Positions 32,176-43,874 of a DNA stretch of 64,000 nt are shown here, piece by piece; positions within the stretch are counted from its first letter, which is position 1, and each line of letters opens with the position of its first letter. Origin of the DNA: Uranotaenia lowii (Eukaryota; Arthropoda; Insecta; Diptera; Culicidae); NCBI RefSeq assembly GCF_029784155.1, contig NC_073693.1:27874002-27938001 (forward strand). The letters are read 5' to 3'. The notes below the pieces were generated by a model. The model was not told where the DNA came from, did not search any database, and saw only the letters and a program-made list of their open reading frames with translations. The position numbers and the translations under genes were made by a program.

Positions 32176-35100
32176 ACAAATTGAATCCACCCTGCAAATG
32201 TATTTTATACCAACACACTCTCCAACGGACTGGGCTGCCATGATCCAGGATTTGTCTGTAAAATAAGATTTTATAACATTCATACAGACATTTTTCACAA
32301 ATTACATGGCACAAATTTACACAATAACTGCATATATTTAAAGAACATCAACATTTTTAATAGTACGATATGTTTTTCTACGCAATGAGACTGAATAGTA
32401 AGACATTTGAGGAGAGGCAGAATCACACTTGCGTTTTGTCAACATGTGTATTCTTATGCATGTGGGAACCCTGGCGAAGGATATCGACAGAAAGCAAAGC
32501 CACGTTGATGCGTGTAATGCGCATTAGACTGGTTCAGCTCATCTATTCGAGTTTTTTTTTGCGAGCGATAAAAGTTTTTGCAAAAATGTTTTTTTTTTCG
32601 GAAATTGACGCTTTGTTATTCTTACATTTTGTTGTTTGGGTTCAAATTTTTGGGAAATGACGTAGAGTAATCCAACTGAAATTAAACTTTTCGACTTTTT
32701 TCATTCAAATTGTAATATGTCAAAAACGACAAAACATCTTTTGTTGAAAATTCACTGAGAATTTATAAAAATGCAGCAAACATGAGTCAAGTATTAAAAC
32801 TTATATGGTAGAAATCAGAATATAAGCGGGTTTGATTTTGTTGAATTTTGAACGACTATATGTACAAAAAATCATATCTACCGATTTTTTATCCAAACTT
32901 GTATTGAGATCCAAACCAGAGACTCATGAACTCTTATTTCAAAGTTTAAATGATCCATTCATTCAAATTCTCTTGTCATTTTGACCTTCAACGGGAATTT
33001 TTTGCATCGTTTTTCCATGCATCGTAAAGATTCAATAAAAATCGAGGTTTTCGGTCCAGGAATTGAAATTTTTTTCTCGAGTTGATCCCCATTTAGGGAA
33101 TTTCTGAAAACTGGGAAGTTTTAGTTTTAAAGGATCTCTCAGTGACCATTCTGTAGAGCAAAGCGTTTGGTCGTATGTGAGACATTGCAGTTTGAATGCA
33201 AGAAGTTTAAAAAGTCTAATTTTCAAATAATTGATGAATCTCAAGTTTCAAACACTTGAGAAAGGTTAAGTGTCATCAGATAATAGAACCAAAAATAATC
33301 AAATCTAAAAATATGAAATAATTTTGAAGAAACAATGTCATTGGAGTTGAACGTTAGAAATGTGAAAGTTGGAGATATTCTTGCGTGCACCCAAACGTCT
33401 ATCTAATTATGCACGATACTGTTAGTAAATAATTCGTAAAACACCAAGCACTAAGCTAAAAAATCCATCAATTCTTTGTTCATTTGAAACCATGCATTAT
33501 AAGCAATGCTGAATACATTCAAGGAATTTATTAATATAAATAGACTTTTTGCACTTATCTCCCAGCGCATCAAGTTCCTAGCTTCAAAATAAACAAAATT
33601 ACTGTATTGTGTTGTGATTACTTGGAAATTCATTATGTTCATTCTCTATGAGTCCAACTGTGTTCAGCAAAAAATAGTAAAAATGAACCGGTCTAATTCC
33701 AATTCTTGCAAAACGGTTTCCTATTCCTGTCGCAAAATTACGACGAATTATGGGGGCCGAGCAATTCGATTTCAATCGAATATTGACAAATTTATATAGT
33801 TCAGATTAGTTTGAAATCATTTTTCTAATTTTATTTCAACACTTTTCTGTCGAATTTTATGATTTTGATCGTTATATGCATTGACAGGAAGCGATAAAAC
33901 AAAAAAACACGTAGGGGGGATCACTAAGTTCGTTTTACAATATGGCGGTGTGCGTCAATAATTGAATTCACTTCGCGATTTCAATATCAAATAAATTAAG
34001 AAATAGTTTTAAAAGTGACAAATTTGTGATAGAAAATCAATTCACAAGCTTAAGTTTATCATGTGAAGTAGCCAATTAAAGTGGAAAGTGATTTTTCGGC
34101 TCTAAAACATGCATTCTTGAATTGCGACGAATCAAAGGGATACGACGGAGGAGGGTACACCTACCCTACATCTCTACTTTTAAATCATATTCTTTAAATT
34201 CTGAAGTTTAATAATGGTGCGACAGTTTCATCCTTCGCCATTTTTTTTCAGTTCCATAAGTTAAAATAAGAATGAGAAATTGTAGAAAAATATAAAGTGA
34301 AAACCAAAAATTCAGAATTCAAATTATAGATTTCTGGTTGAGGGCTCTGATAAAAATTAAGCTTTTTAGTGTATAATTTATATTTACTTTTATCTGAAAT
34401 TAAGATTCCAAAATCGTCTGAAAATTTGTAAATCAGGTTTTCAACTTGGGTTGAAAATACAGAATTCAGGTTCGGAATTCAAATTGAAAATTTTGTTTCC
34501 GTTCAAAGTTAAGTTTTATTAAAGATTCAAATATCACTGTGAGAATTTTATCAAGGAATCAATTTGCAGGACCTCGCATTTTCATAACTTTGGCTCTTGG
34601 TTAAATTTTTTTTCACTCTTTCAGAGTCATGAAAAATGTTGTATGAAGAATTTGTATTTGAAATTAAAAAAGTTATTCACATTTAAATTATGATCTAAAT
34701 TAAAAATGATAATTTTGTGCTGGCCAAAGAACTTTTATTTACTTTCTCAAGTAAAAATTTAACTGGTATGATTTTTAAAATTATTTGTAATGCAGACTAT
34801 TCAAAATAAAATTTCTATCTTAATTCTTGAATTTTAATCGACGTTTCAAGAGTAGATGATAAATCTTATTATAACCGCAAATCTTTATTTTACTTTTATT
34901 TCTATACACATATTTGTTACATTTTCACCAATGCCAAAAATGGCAATGCGTGTAGTAGAAAAAAATAAGCTAATAATTTGCACATATCAATTCCTTCTTT
35001 AATAACCACCTCCTTCGAAATTTACAATGAACCCGAAGGGGGGAATAATTAAAGTTTGAAATATTTTATGTTCATTTCGAAAAAAAAATTAAATATCCTA

Positions 35101-35449
35101 CCAGACCAAAAAACAAATTGTGGAATAATTTCACTTTTTATATTGTTGATTTTGTTCAATTTTTCGATTAAAAGTTACTTGGTTTAGAAGTTTTTTTGCA
35201 GTATGCAATTTTTTGGATGCAAGCTTTTCTACAATTCATTCCAATTTATTTATTTTTCAAATTATTTTTTACTATCCCCCTCACTTGAAGTAAATTTGTT
35301 AAAATTGGTTAAAATACTTTTAAAAAAATCTTTTAAATGAAGCCTTCAAAATCCCTTTTTTATTTTTTAAACGTCAGAAAAATGGGTATCTTCAGAATTT
35401 ATTTTCGAAAGAAAGGATCAAAAATTAATTGTTAAATCTCATTAGTATA
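32176..35449. other. No gene recognised; GC-richer patch at 32400-32560
   Basis: A GC-richer patch near 32400-32560 (frame 32370-32660) lacks a recognisable domain. Remaining small frames (33032-33244, 33451-33642, 33614-33799) are unsupported. Positions 34260-34560 contain GAATTC-rich words resembling dispersed family B but too diverged to define. Confidence 0.35.
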
Positions 35450-35680
35450 GGTCACCCTAGAAGCAAATTCCACACAAGATTGATTACAATCAGTTGAAGC
35501 GTTTGTCCAATGTAATGTATAAAGTGTTGCCAGTATATCAAGTTTGTTGAAAAAAGTTACAGTTTTTCGCGGGCAAAACTGTAATGGTTAATTCAAATGA
35601 AATAAATGTTCTCTTTGGTTTTAGTTTTCGTCAAGAAAAGTCGTACTTTTTTCCCTATCCGAAAGTCAAAAAATGGTCTA
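35450..35680 (+). repeat. Probable solo LTR related to the 28950-30715 element
   Basis: Shares the order of landmarks with the 247-bp LTRs: TATAAAGTGTTGCCAGT (near 35519), GCGGGCAAAACTGTAAT, GAAATAAATGTTCTCT (compare GGAATAAACGCTCTCT), CAAGAAAAG and TATCCGAAAG. Divergence is high and edges are uncertain. No internal region or second LTR is adjacent, so a solo LTR from recombination is inferred. Confidence 0.45.
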
Positions 35681-36384
35681 AAGAAACATTAATAACAACG
35701 GCCCTGCTGTAACATAAATATTGCTTTATTTTTATTTAAATTTGTCCTACATTTCTCTTATAATGTAATATTCTTGATTTGATTGAACGTTTTCAAGGTT
35801 TTGGTTTGTTTATGAGAACGATTCTCAATTCGAAATTATTAATTAAGGCACACACCTTTTTTGTTTTTTTGGTACTTTATCTATTTTTTTTTGTTACTGT
35901 TACAATTATATATTCATAACTGAAACAGTTATTTGTTTTCTTTTTAAATGTTTTGTTGTGAATTTAAAGTTTGTAATCCGCATTACAACTCTAAATTTTT
36001 ATCAAATCACTCAATTTCAATTTTTATTGAACTTGAGAAATGAAATAAAAAAAAAACACACATTTTGAATTTAGGTCATAAATTTTGCATTTTCAACTAT
36101 GGCTCAGATATTGCATGTGTTTCCCATTTTTTTTTTTCAATTTGAACTTTTATGCAATTTTAAATATATTACTTTGTAATAACGATTTGACTTTTGACAG
36201 TGAATTGTGATTCTGAATGCACATTAACTGATAATAGGATTGAAATTTTCGTTTTATGTAATCGCAATGAAGAAAGACTTCAAAGGGTGTGAAAAATTGA
36301 AGAAAATGACATGCGAGAAAAATACTATAAAAATAAAATAAAAGTTGCTAATTTTGACTTTTTGGTATTTTTTTTATGATCTAA

Positions 36385-36684
36385 TAGCTGACCCGGTAAA
36401 CTTCGTTTTACCTTCTAAAGTATAAATCGTAATAAATGTTTAATTTTATCTACACGTCCCTAACTGTATCGTGCTCGCGAATAGATTCTTAAAGAAATCG
36501 TCACAAATAAAGTTGAATTTGTATTGGAACCACCTTTCATAAAAAGTGAGATCCTTGAAACTATTATACAAAACATCTCTGACCTAAAAATCCCTCGGAT
36601 ACCAAATTTCACTTCATTCCGACCGACAATTCATACGTGATGTTGTTACAAAGAAAACGCCTCCATTTTTATATATAAGATGTA
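36385..36684 (+). repeat. Dispersed insect repeat ending in TTTTTATATATAAGA
   Basis: Begins near AATAGCTGACCCGGTAAAC and ends with ACAATTCATACGTGATG..CCTCCATTTTTATATATAAG. The general style (TAC CAAATTTCA..TTC ... TATATATA end) resembles the right end of the composite repeat at 4068-5102 and is common in insect genomes as retrotransposon 3' ends. There is no coding sequence. Confidence 0.5.
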
Positions 36685-37130
36685 ATCAATATCAAGTTTG
36701 TTAATTTGTGATTTTTTTTTATAGTTTTGTTTTTCAATTTTTACTATTTTTAATATTTTTGTTACTTTTTTTTATTTCATTTTCATTTGTGTTTTAAACT
36801 TGGTGTAATTTCTCTTAGAAATATAATTTTGTTATTGCATTTTTAAATGGTCCTGTCTAGTGCAAAATTAAATTTTGGATGCCTACATTTATATACATTT
36901 GAATAGATTACCCGATTCTACAGGCCAATTCCGGAAAATTTCATAAAAATCTACCTGTTGAAAAAACGGTTCAGTTCCAAAAAGTTATTTTACATCAAAC
37001 TGAAAATTTTGATTTTTTTCGTTTTCCTTTCCTTCTCTCTTTGGTTATTTTTTGGGTTTAATCATTGTAATTTTGATCTCTTCGAGGCACCACTAAATCA
37101 AGTCCGATCGGGCTGAAATTGTGACAGATG

Positions 37131-37319
37131 ATTCTGTATTCAATATGTTCAAATAAAGTTCTCTGTATGCTGAAGGAGAAAACCTTTGAAAGTCATTCTT
37201 AAATATGAATATATTTAAATTATATTTTATTCTGTATTCAATATGTTCAAATAAAGTTCTCTGTATGCTGAAGGAGAAAACCTTTGAAAGTCATTCTTAA
37301 ATATGAATATATTTAAATT
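37131..37319. repeat. Perfect ~90-bp tandem duplication, period 98
   Basis: ATTCTGTATTCAATATGTTC and the following ~70 bases (37131-37220) are repeated without visible differences at 37229-37318, separated by TATATTTT. The lack of divergence points to a very recent duplication or an assembly artefact. Confidence 0.9.
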
Positions 37320-37329
37320 GAAGATCCCG

Positions 37330-37899
37330 ATAAACACGTCCTATCGGTCAATCTAGCGGCAGTAAGACTGGTCGGTTTCCGGCAGAAAGCATCCCTCCCA
37401 CCCCTATTTCCCATCTCCCCAGAATCAACGAACCGAACGTTCCGTATCAAAGAAATAAAAGAGCCGTGGACAAATTGTCAAGCCGCTTTCCGTTCTTCGG
37501 TGTTTTTATTGTGTTTCGTTGTGTTGTGTGCCTGTGAATGGAAGTGTTCTGACCTCAGCAAAGCGACCGTTTCGGACTCAGGACGACCCAAGCTCACGGG
37601 CGACCTCAGTTGACGTCCGTCTTTCTTGCTTTAGCTTCGGTTTTGCTGAATGGTAACATTTTTAGGTCATTTCCTGAATGTCACTACTGCAGTGCTGGGA
37701 GGAATTCGTGAAAGGACGACGAATAAAAGTGTGACAACGTTCTCTGGGCTAGGTTATGGCTTTTCTTTGTTGTGCTGTACCTCGGTTTAAGTTTATCTGC
37801 CCACCTCTCGGTACTTGAATTTTACTACTAATCCTTGAATGGTTTCGAAATTTTCCTTCCACCTTGATAACGGAACGAGTCTGCATTGTAATAAGCAAG
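37330..37899 (+). promoter_or_regulatory. Candidate promoter and non-coding 5' exon with splice donor
   Basis: A GC-richer block free of transposon signals. AAATAAAAG near 37455 could act as a weak TATA-like box, and TTGTCAAGC about 25 bases on as an initiator, but neither is decisive. Downstream sequence has the look of an insect 5' UTR and ends in the strong donor ATAAGCAAG|GTGAGAA (exon end 37899). It is followed by a GC-rich intron-like region (38380-39200). Together with 7100-8054 it may represent alternative first exons of one plus-strand gene. No coding exon is visible to prove this. Confidence 0.38.
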
Positions 37900-38379
37900 G
37901 TGAGAAACGTGCTAACAAACGATGCTCAATTTGATCTCATTTGTTCGTGTTTGAAACACGGAAAAAGTTTACGAATCATTATCAAGGCATTTAATTTCAA
38001 TTGTTAGCCTTGTTTTCGAGGTTTATTGATTTAAAAAAAAAGTAAGAGAAATACTGCAGGCTTAATTCTGTTTAAGGATTTTTTCTCTGAATTCAGATTT
38101 TTAACTCCAGTTACTACCCTTTATACAAATTTACTTTTTTTGATTCCTTATTCTCATAGCCTTGCTCTTCAGTTTTGATTTTTTTATATTTTCACCCCAT
38201 TTTATGGCCCTTAAATTAAACATAATTGAAGTTATTAAAATCATTCTGATCATTCTTCCATTTTTTAATCACCTCAAAACAATCTTAAACATTTTAAGAC
38301 ACCGCATCAAACTCATTATCAAAACAGCCAATTGTTAAGTTTTATTTCCTCTTTTTATTCGTTATCTCACGCAAGATCG
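37900..38379. other. AT-rich sequence, possible start of an intron
   Basis: Follows the donor at 37900. No further feature is recognised. Confidence 0.35.
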
Positions 38380-39200
38380 TGTCACCTAATAAAAAGCTAC
38401 AAACTCAATTTAGCCGAAAGCTATCCCACATCCGGTGACATCAATGGGGAGATTCATCTTTTTCTGCGGAACGAATGAAAAAAATTTCCTTTTAGGGAGC
38501 CCGAGGGGGCTGATACGCAAAGCATTTTTCCGAGAGCCTGTCGCTGGACAAAGGAAATAATATAAAACCCCCGGCCGGCTGGACAATCCTATATTCTAAC
38601 TGAGCTGGGTGATGGTGGCTCCAGAGAGAAAGTGGGGAGCTTCGTTCCGGTTTTCCAGTGCGCGAGGAACTAAAGTTGTTCCTAGGGAGGCAATAAAATT
38701 TACTGCCCAAGGAATCCCAGAGCTGGGAAAAGCGGTCCAGAAAAAAAACAACCAATAGTAGGACCTAACTTACCAAGAGGAGATTGGAGGGTAGTTTGAC
38801 GGAATGAAAAAAAAAAAAACGAAACCTAAAACGATGGACACGCTCCGGATATTCCGTCGAGTCGCCGGACTATGAGACTGGAAAGGCAAAGTCCACTTAC
38901 ATTCCGGAATTGCTTTGAATTGCTTTGAATGGGGATGTTGCTGTCTTTGGACCTCTCGGTTTTTGCTTTGCTTGGAGAGTCTTTCTCGGGTAATGACGAG
39001 GACCTTGCTTGGTCAGACGAGGACAGCCAAGGGAGCTTGTCCCGTTTCGTTTCGTTCCGTTATCCTGGCCAGGGAACTGGCAGTGATTCTTCCGGTTGTA
39101 AATGGTAATGGCATTTTCATCATTACCAAATGGGTTGGAGTTTTATGAACTACACCGAATTACTGCGGACAGTTATTAAGCTGACGAACTTAATCCAGAG
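38380..39200. promoter_or_regulatory. GC-rich non-coding island, probable regulatory sequence
   Basis: Strongly GC-enriched relative to the window, with no coding frame of note and no transposon ends. Contains GTGGCTCCAGAGAG (38615-38628), CCCCCGGCCGGCTGG (38568-38582), and a short direct repeat GAATTGCTTTGAATTGCTTTGAAT near 38907-38930. The position just downstream of a putative first exon fits a promoter-proximal enhancer in the first intron. That is inference. Confidence 0.35.
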
Positions 39201-40048
39201 CAGCGGCAGCATCAATTTCAAAAAGGTTTTTTTGGGATAGTGGAATCAAAATTGAGCTATTTTATCATGATAGCTGTACATAAAATATATAAAAAAATAA
39301 AAAAATTATCTTAACTGTATTTTTGAGGACACAATTATCGTTGTATCTTTCACAATTATGATGTGTTTTAAATTTATTTTTTTAAATCAAATTTGCTAAA
39401 ACCTATGCATATTCTGATAAGACGGTCAATTTTATGATTTTTTCCCAATTTTTGCCAGATTTGTATCTTTTGTTATTCTTAATTCAGTACTCAAGGGTTC
39501 AATTAGTTTGAAAACCAATAAAAATCACAATAGCTTAAATCAACTTTCCAGATTTTTTTTTTAGATATCGTTTAAAGCCATTGGAAATTTAATTCAGAAT
39601 TACACGAGCACATATTTGATGATTTTGTTCTATTTTTGATCTAGAATACTTCTTTTCTCCAAGAATTCAATGAGCGTTTTGATGAAAATTAACTGGCACG
39701 CTTAAACTTTATTGACGTATCAAATACGAAAAAAAAAAATAATGACAGAAGCTGAGGTTTTATGTACTTGTTTAATCTTTAATCTAAATAGGGTAACGGA
39801 CTTATTTTGGACCACCTTTCTACTGTTTTCCAATATTTCACTCATAATCATGAAAAATTTTAATGAATATAGTTAAAGCTCTTCTTATTATTTTAATTAT
39901 ATCTAACATATCTTTCAAACAATCTGAATTTTTTTTTCATCGTTGGGCCAAATCAAACCCACTTAAGAAGGATGTGCCGTTATTGGTGTCAATTTTCAAG
40001 AGGTTTTGTGCTTAGCTGTTATGAATTCAACAACTACAAACTACACGG

Positions 40049-40434
40049 CAAGGTTGCCGAAATCACAGAAAAAACTATAATTTCACAGAATTTTGAGCCA
40101 AATTTTATCACAGAATCTGTGTAACAGAACTCAGAATTTTTGGAATATTCACAGATTTCACAGAATTTTAAAATTTTGGACGTTTTTTCAAAATTAATTT
40201 TTTTTATGTCAATTCAAATTTATTATAATTATTTTTGAATTGGAGAAATATGATAAAATTGATAATGTTAATTGATTTTTCTTAAGTAAAATGTAAAAAA
40301 GACGCAATTTGACATGACATTTGAATGAAACTAATGGAAAAAGCATCACAGAAAATCGTCACAGAATTTTCGGAAAAATCACAGAAAGTCAAAATTTTAT
40401 TCGTCAAAACACAGATTTTTTTTCGTCAACCTTG
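40049..40434. mobile_element. Non-autonomous hAT-like element, CACAGA family, copy 1
   Basis: 386 bp bounded by CAAGGTTGCCGA and the complement of CAAGGTTGACGA. It is flanked by a perfect 8-bp duplication CTACACGG (40041-40048 and 40435-40442), diagnostic of hAT-type insertion. Many (T)CACAGAAT(T) words cluster near both ends, as expected for subterminal transposase-binding repeats. It has no coding capacity. Confidence 0.88.
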
Positions 40435-40442
40435 CTACACGG

Positions 40443-40859
40443 TCCGGGTGCCTGATTTTTTTTTTGAAAAGTAGCCCGAATTTTGCCCGAAATTTGCCTG
40501 GATTTATTCATTTTATTTGGCAAATCAAACAAAAAATATGTTTTGTAAAAATGTTCTATTTATGCGTCCAAAACAAATTTTTTTCGAGTAAGTTTAAAAA
40601 AAAAATCAATTAAGCGTTTTTTGAAGCCTAAACTACGTTTTAAAATTTTTCGATAAGTTTTGATAAAAAAATTTATATTTTATTTTTTTTTAAATTTTTG
40701 TTGAATAATTTTTGGGTTTGGACAGAATTTGCCCGGATATTGCTCGAATTTTCGGTCGTCAATTTTAAAAACAAATGCCTGGATTTTGCCAGGTTTTTAA
40801 ATAAAATTGCCGCGCTTTGCCTGGCCCGGCTACGTGCTGAAAAAATTTTGGCAACCTTA
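40443..40859 (-). mobile_element. CCGGGCAA-family element, copy 1
   Basis: Read on the minus strand it starts TAAGGTTGCCAAAATTTTT and carries repeated GGCAAAATCCAGGCA, ATATCCGGGCAAATT and related words, the signature of the family at 41239-41647. The left edge is confused by the hAT-type insertion at 40049-40434. Confidence 0.65.
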
Positions 40860-41238
40860 TGTTAAATGTTCATTATCATAATATTGTCACTAAATCCCCA
40901 AAGCGGATTTTTCGTCATCATCAGATTTTTTGAAAATTATTGTATTGGAAGCTACGTAAAAATATCGACGTTAAGGTTAATCATTCAAGTTTGATTTTTT
41001 GATAAAAATATGATCCTAAGTTAGGTTGTAGTGATGAAATATAAACCCCGTCATAAGGCGGGGTTTGCAAAAAACCACGATAGATCGATAAATATGTACC
41101 CAGTTTAATTTGTATAAGTTGAGATATCTCAGTTATTTGTGGAAATGACATTTCTTATTTGTTTCAAAATTAACACATTGCGAATCAAAAAAGAAATATC
41201 TCGTTTTTTCGCTTGCCATGCATGTCCTACGTTTAGAA

Positions 41239-41647
41239 TAAGGTTGCCAAAAATGTTTCAACATGTCAAATCCGGGCAGTTTTATACTTAAATTTGGCCA
41301 AATTCAGGCATTTTATGTCAAAATTGACGACCACAAATCCAGCCAATATCCGGGCAAATTTAGTCAAAATTCAGAAATTACTCAACAAAAATCAAAAAAA
41401 AAAATTGAAAAACAAAATTTTCATCAAAAAATTGATAGATTTTGAATTGTATTTAAGGCTTTCAAAGAACATATGATGATTAATTTCATTAAACTAGCTC
41501 AAAAAATTTCGTGTTGGAGGCATAGATAAAAAAGAATACCAACCAATGCAAAATCCGGGTATTTTTCGGAGCGGGTCGGGCTGTTTCCAAGTTTTGTATT
41601 GAATATCCGGGCAAACCTGGATAAAACCGGGCAACCTGACAACCTTA
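41239..41647 (+). mobile_element. CCGGGCAA-family MITE, copy 2 with target duplication
   Basis: 409 bp with ends TAAGGTTGCCA and the complement of TAAGGTTGTCA. Flanks GTTTAGAA (41231-41238) and ATTTAGAA (41648-41655) differ at one of eight positions, fitting an old 8-bp hAT-type duplication. Near the ends lie AATCCGGGCAG, ATATCCGGGCAAA and AACCGGGCAACCTG words. Two overlapping 60-codon frames inside are by-products of an A-rich tract. Confidence 0.8.
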
Positions 41648-41895
41648 ATTTAGAAGCATAACTCAAATTTTACAAATCTAGTAATAAAACTGTATTCTAC
41701 TAAATTGAACACAACACATTCGGTCACTCTGCGACACCACATTTATATGATTCGGCCAAGCAGGTTTTGTTGATTGCCTAATTTCGGTGTTTTCCGACTT
41801 AGATTTCTTCGTAGTCCCTAATGTGATAAAGAAAAAATTGTTAAAATGTTCAAAAAATTCAACCGAAAAAATACTGAAAATGTTATTCTGCAATC

Positions 41896-42260
41896 CATGG
41901 TTGCCGAAATCACAAAAAATCTATAATTTTTCAAAGTTTTGAGGAAATTTTTATTTATGAATTTGTGTCACACAACACAGAACTTTGAAAATACTCACAG
42001 ATTCAACAAATTTTTAAATTTTTGTACGTTTTTCGAAAATTATAATCATTAATGTGAATATTTATTTAAGATTTCTAACTTTGTTTTGGAAAGGCATGAT
42101 AAGATCGTAGTTATTTATTAATTTTTCACAAATTAAATATAAAAGAAGCACAATTTCTCATGACTTTTTGGACGTTTTGGAGCATTGGTTTCATAATGCT
42201 TTTTCCATCTCATAAAAGTGAAGTTCTGTGAATTTTTCGGAGATTTTTTTTTTTAGATTT
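41896..42260 (+). mobile_element. CACAGA-family element, copy 2, degraded
   Basis: The left end CATGGTTGCCGAAATCACA followed by a CTATAATTTTTC word matches the start of 40049-40434 closely, and CACAACACAGAACTTTG and ACTCACAGATTC align internally. The right end has decayed, so the boundary near 42260 is approximate. Confidence 0.65.
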
Positions 42261-42998
42261 AAGAGGATTCAAAATTTTTAAGTAGCTTGAATCTAATGTA
42301 GGTACAGTTCTGAAGCCGAATCAAATCCACTTAGGTTTTGGAAGAAAAGATAAATAAACTATTGTCACAGAGCTAATGATAAAGGACTTCCTTAACTTAT
42401 CATTGAGTCTCCTGAAATTGAGTTATTTTGCGTTTTAAAATTTGATACTGAAATTAAGTGGCCACAGAAAATTGATCAGTATTTTACACTTCACGACAAG
42501 TTTCGTTGAGTTGTGCTTTTGGAATTTCCAAAACATTTGAAACGAACAATATAATTGGAGGATTTTTCAGTTCTAAAATTCCTTCTTCTCATCATCAACT
42601 TTTGAATGACAACATAGTTGTAAAACAAATAACAAAAGTTGAAGAAAAATGGATTTACGAAAAAATAAAAAAGTTTAACTTAATTACACGCACAAACCAA
42701 TTGCTGACAAATTGTAACAAAATTCGGTAAAAAATCTTATTTAGTTCAAGGGTGGTCCAAAATAGAAACATGGTGGACCAAAATACCGACCAGAGTAACT
42801 ATAGAATAAACGAGCTTTTAGGCTTAAATCTAGTTGCATTGCAAAAAACGACGATGTGTTTCGATAGGAAAGGCCCTGCTCTGCGTAATGTATTAATAAA
42901 GCAGTAAAAAAAATTGTAACATATAGATACTTTTTTATTTAAAGAAATAGCAGTGCCACTTCCCAAAGCGGTCCAAAATAGGTCCACTACTCTACTAG

Positions 42999-43874
42999 GT
43001 TAAATCTTACAAAAGCGTCGAAAACTAAACGGAAAATATACAAAATGTACACTATACTAAAAAAAATCAAATTGTGAATCTGATCCTGATGTAAGAGTCT
43101 AACCATAAACTTGGTCGGAACAAATATCAAATAAATAATGTGAAAGGTATTTTATTGAAAAATTTGATAAATAGGCTTGTCGAAAAGGGTAAATCAAACT
43201 TTTGAAGACATGAATTGTTTTGATTTTTTGAGTATGGTTTATTGTATGCAAGGTTGTGTTCAATTTGTTCCAATAAATGGAAAATTAAGATTATTTTTTA
43301 TTAAATCCCCAACCCCCCTTGAAGTTTCAACACCAAGTGTCAAAAGCAAAATTTCATATTAGTTTTGGCCGAAAGGCTGCAGATACTTTAAAGGAAACAA
43401 GGAAATGATTTCAGTTTTGAAGGAAAACAATTCAAGATCCTAGTTTTCAACTGATAATAATTACAGGGAGCTGTTGATAGTGTTTTATCTGATTTCCGAA
43501 TTCTTTCGGAGAATCAGCTTGAAAATTCAAAATTCAGATTTGAAAATTATGCATCAAGAAATGAATTTCTTATTGATTACACAACATGAAAAAACAAGAC
43601 TAAATTCTTTTTAATTTTTTTATAATAGGTATAAATGTGATAAGTATTGCAACATGCACATATGTTGCAAAAGAGTGTAGCACATAGAAGAACAGTTTTG
43701 AGATCCGGATACTAATCAAAAAGTCCAAATTTATATTTGTCATATTTCTTAAAATAGTAACTTAAGCAAAGTAACCAATAAAACGATTTTGCTTAAGTTT
43801 TCTGTGAAATTTAACAAACAGTACTTACATATATTTCTAACAAATCTTTCTGAGCTGCTCAAATCCTCTTGAAC
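42999..43874. other. No gene; repeat-like segment 43115-43340
   Basis: GGTCGGAACAAATATCAA (43113) through TATGCAAGGTT, TCAATTTGTTCCAATAAATG and ATTATTTTTTATTAAATCCCC resembles 47268-47400 (GGCTGGAACAAATATCAATC, GCATGCAAGGTTTCG, ACTCCAATTCATTTG, TTTTTACTATCATCCCC) and more weakly 35180-35285. Probably one old dispersed repeat. Confidence 0.4.

Larger units (their letters stand above)
39791..42998. mobile_element. Possible ~3.2-kb DNA transposon host of nested elements
   Basis: The left end GGGTAACGGACTTATTTTGG followed by ACCACC resembles the complement of the right end, which reads GCGGTCCAAAATAGGTCC followed by ACTACTCTACTA. The shared core is (G/T)GAC.TATTTTGGACC(A/G)C. An additional inner copy, GGTGGTCCAAAATAG, is at 42751. 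Three or four smaller elements are nested between. No transposase is recognisable, so the unit is either non-autonomous or heavily decayed, and the pairing of the ends is tentative. Confidence 0.35.
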
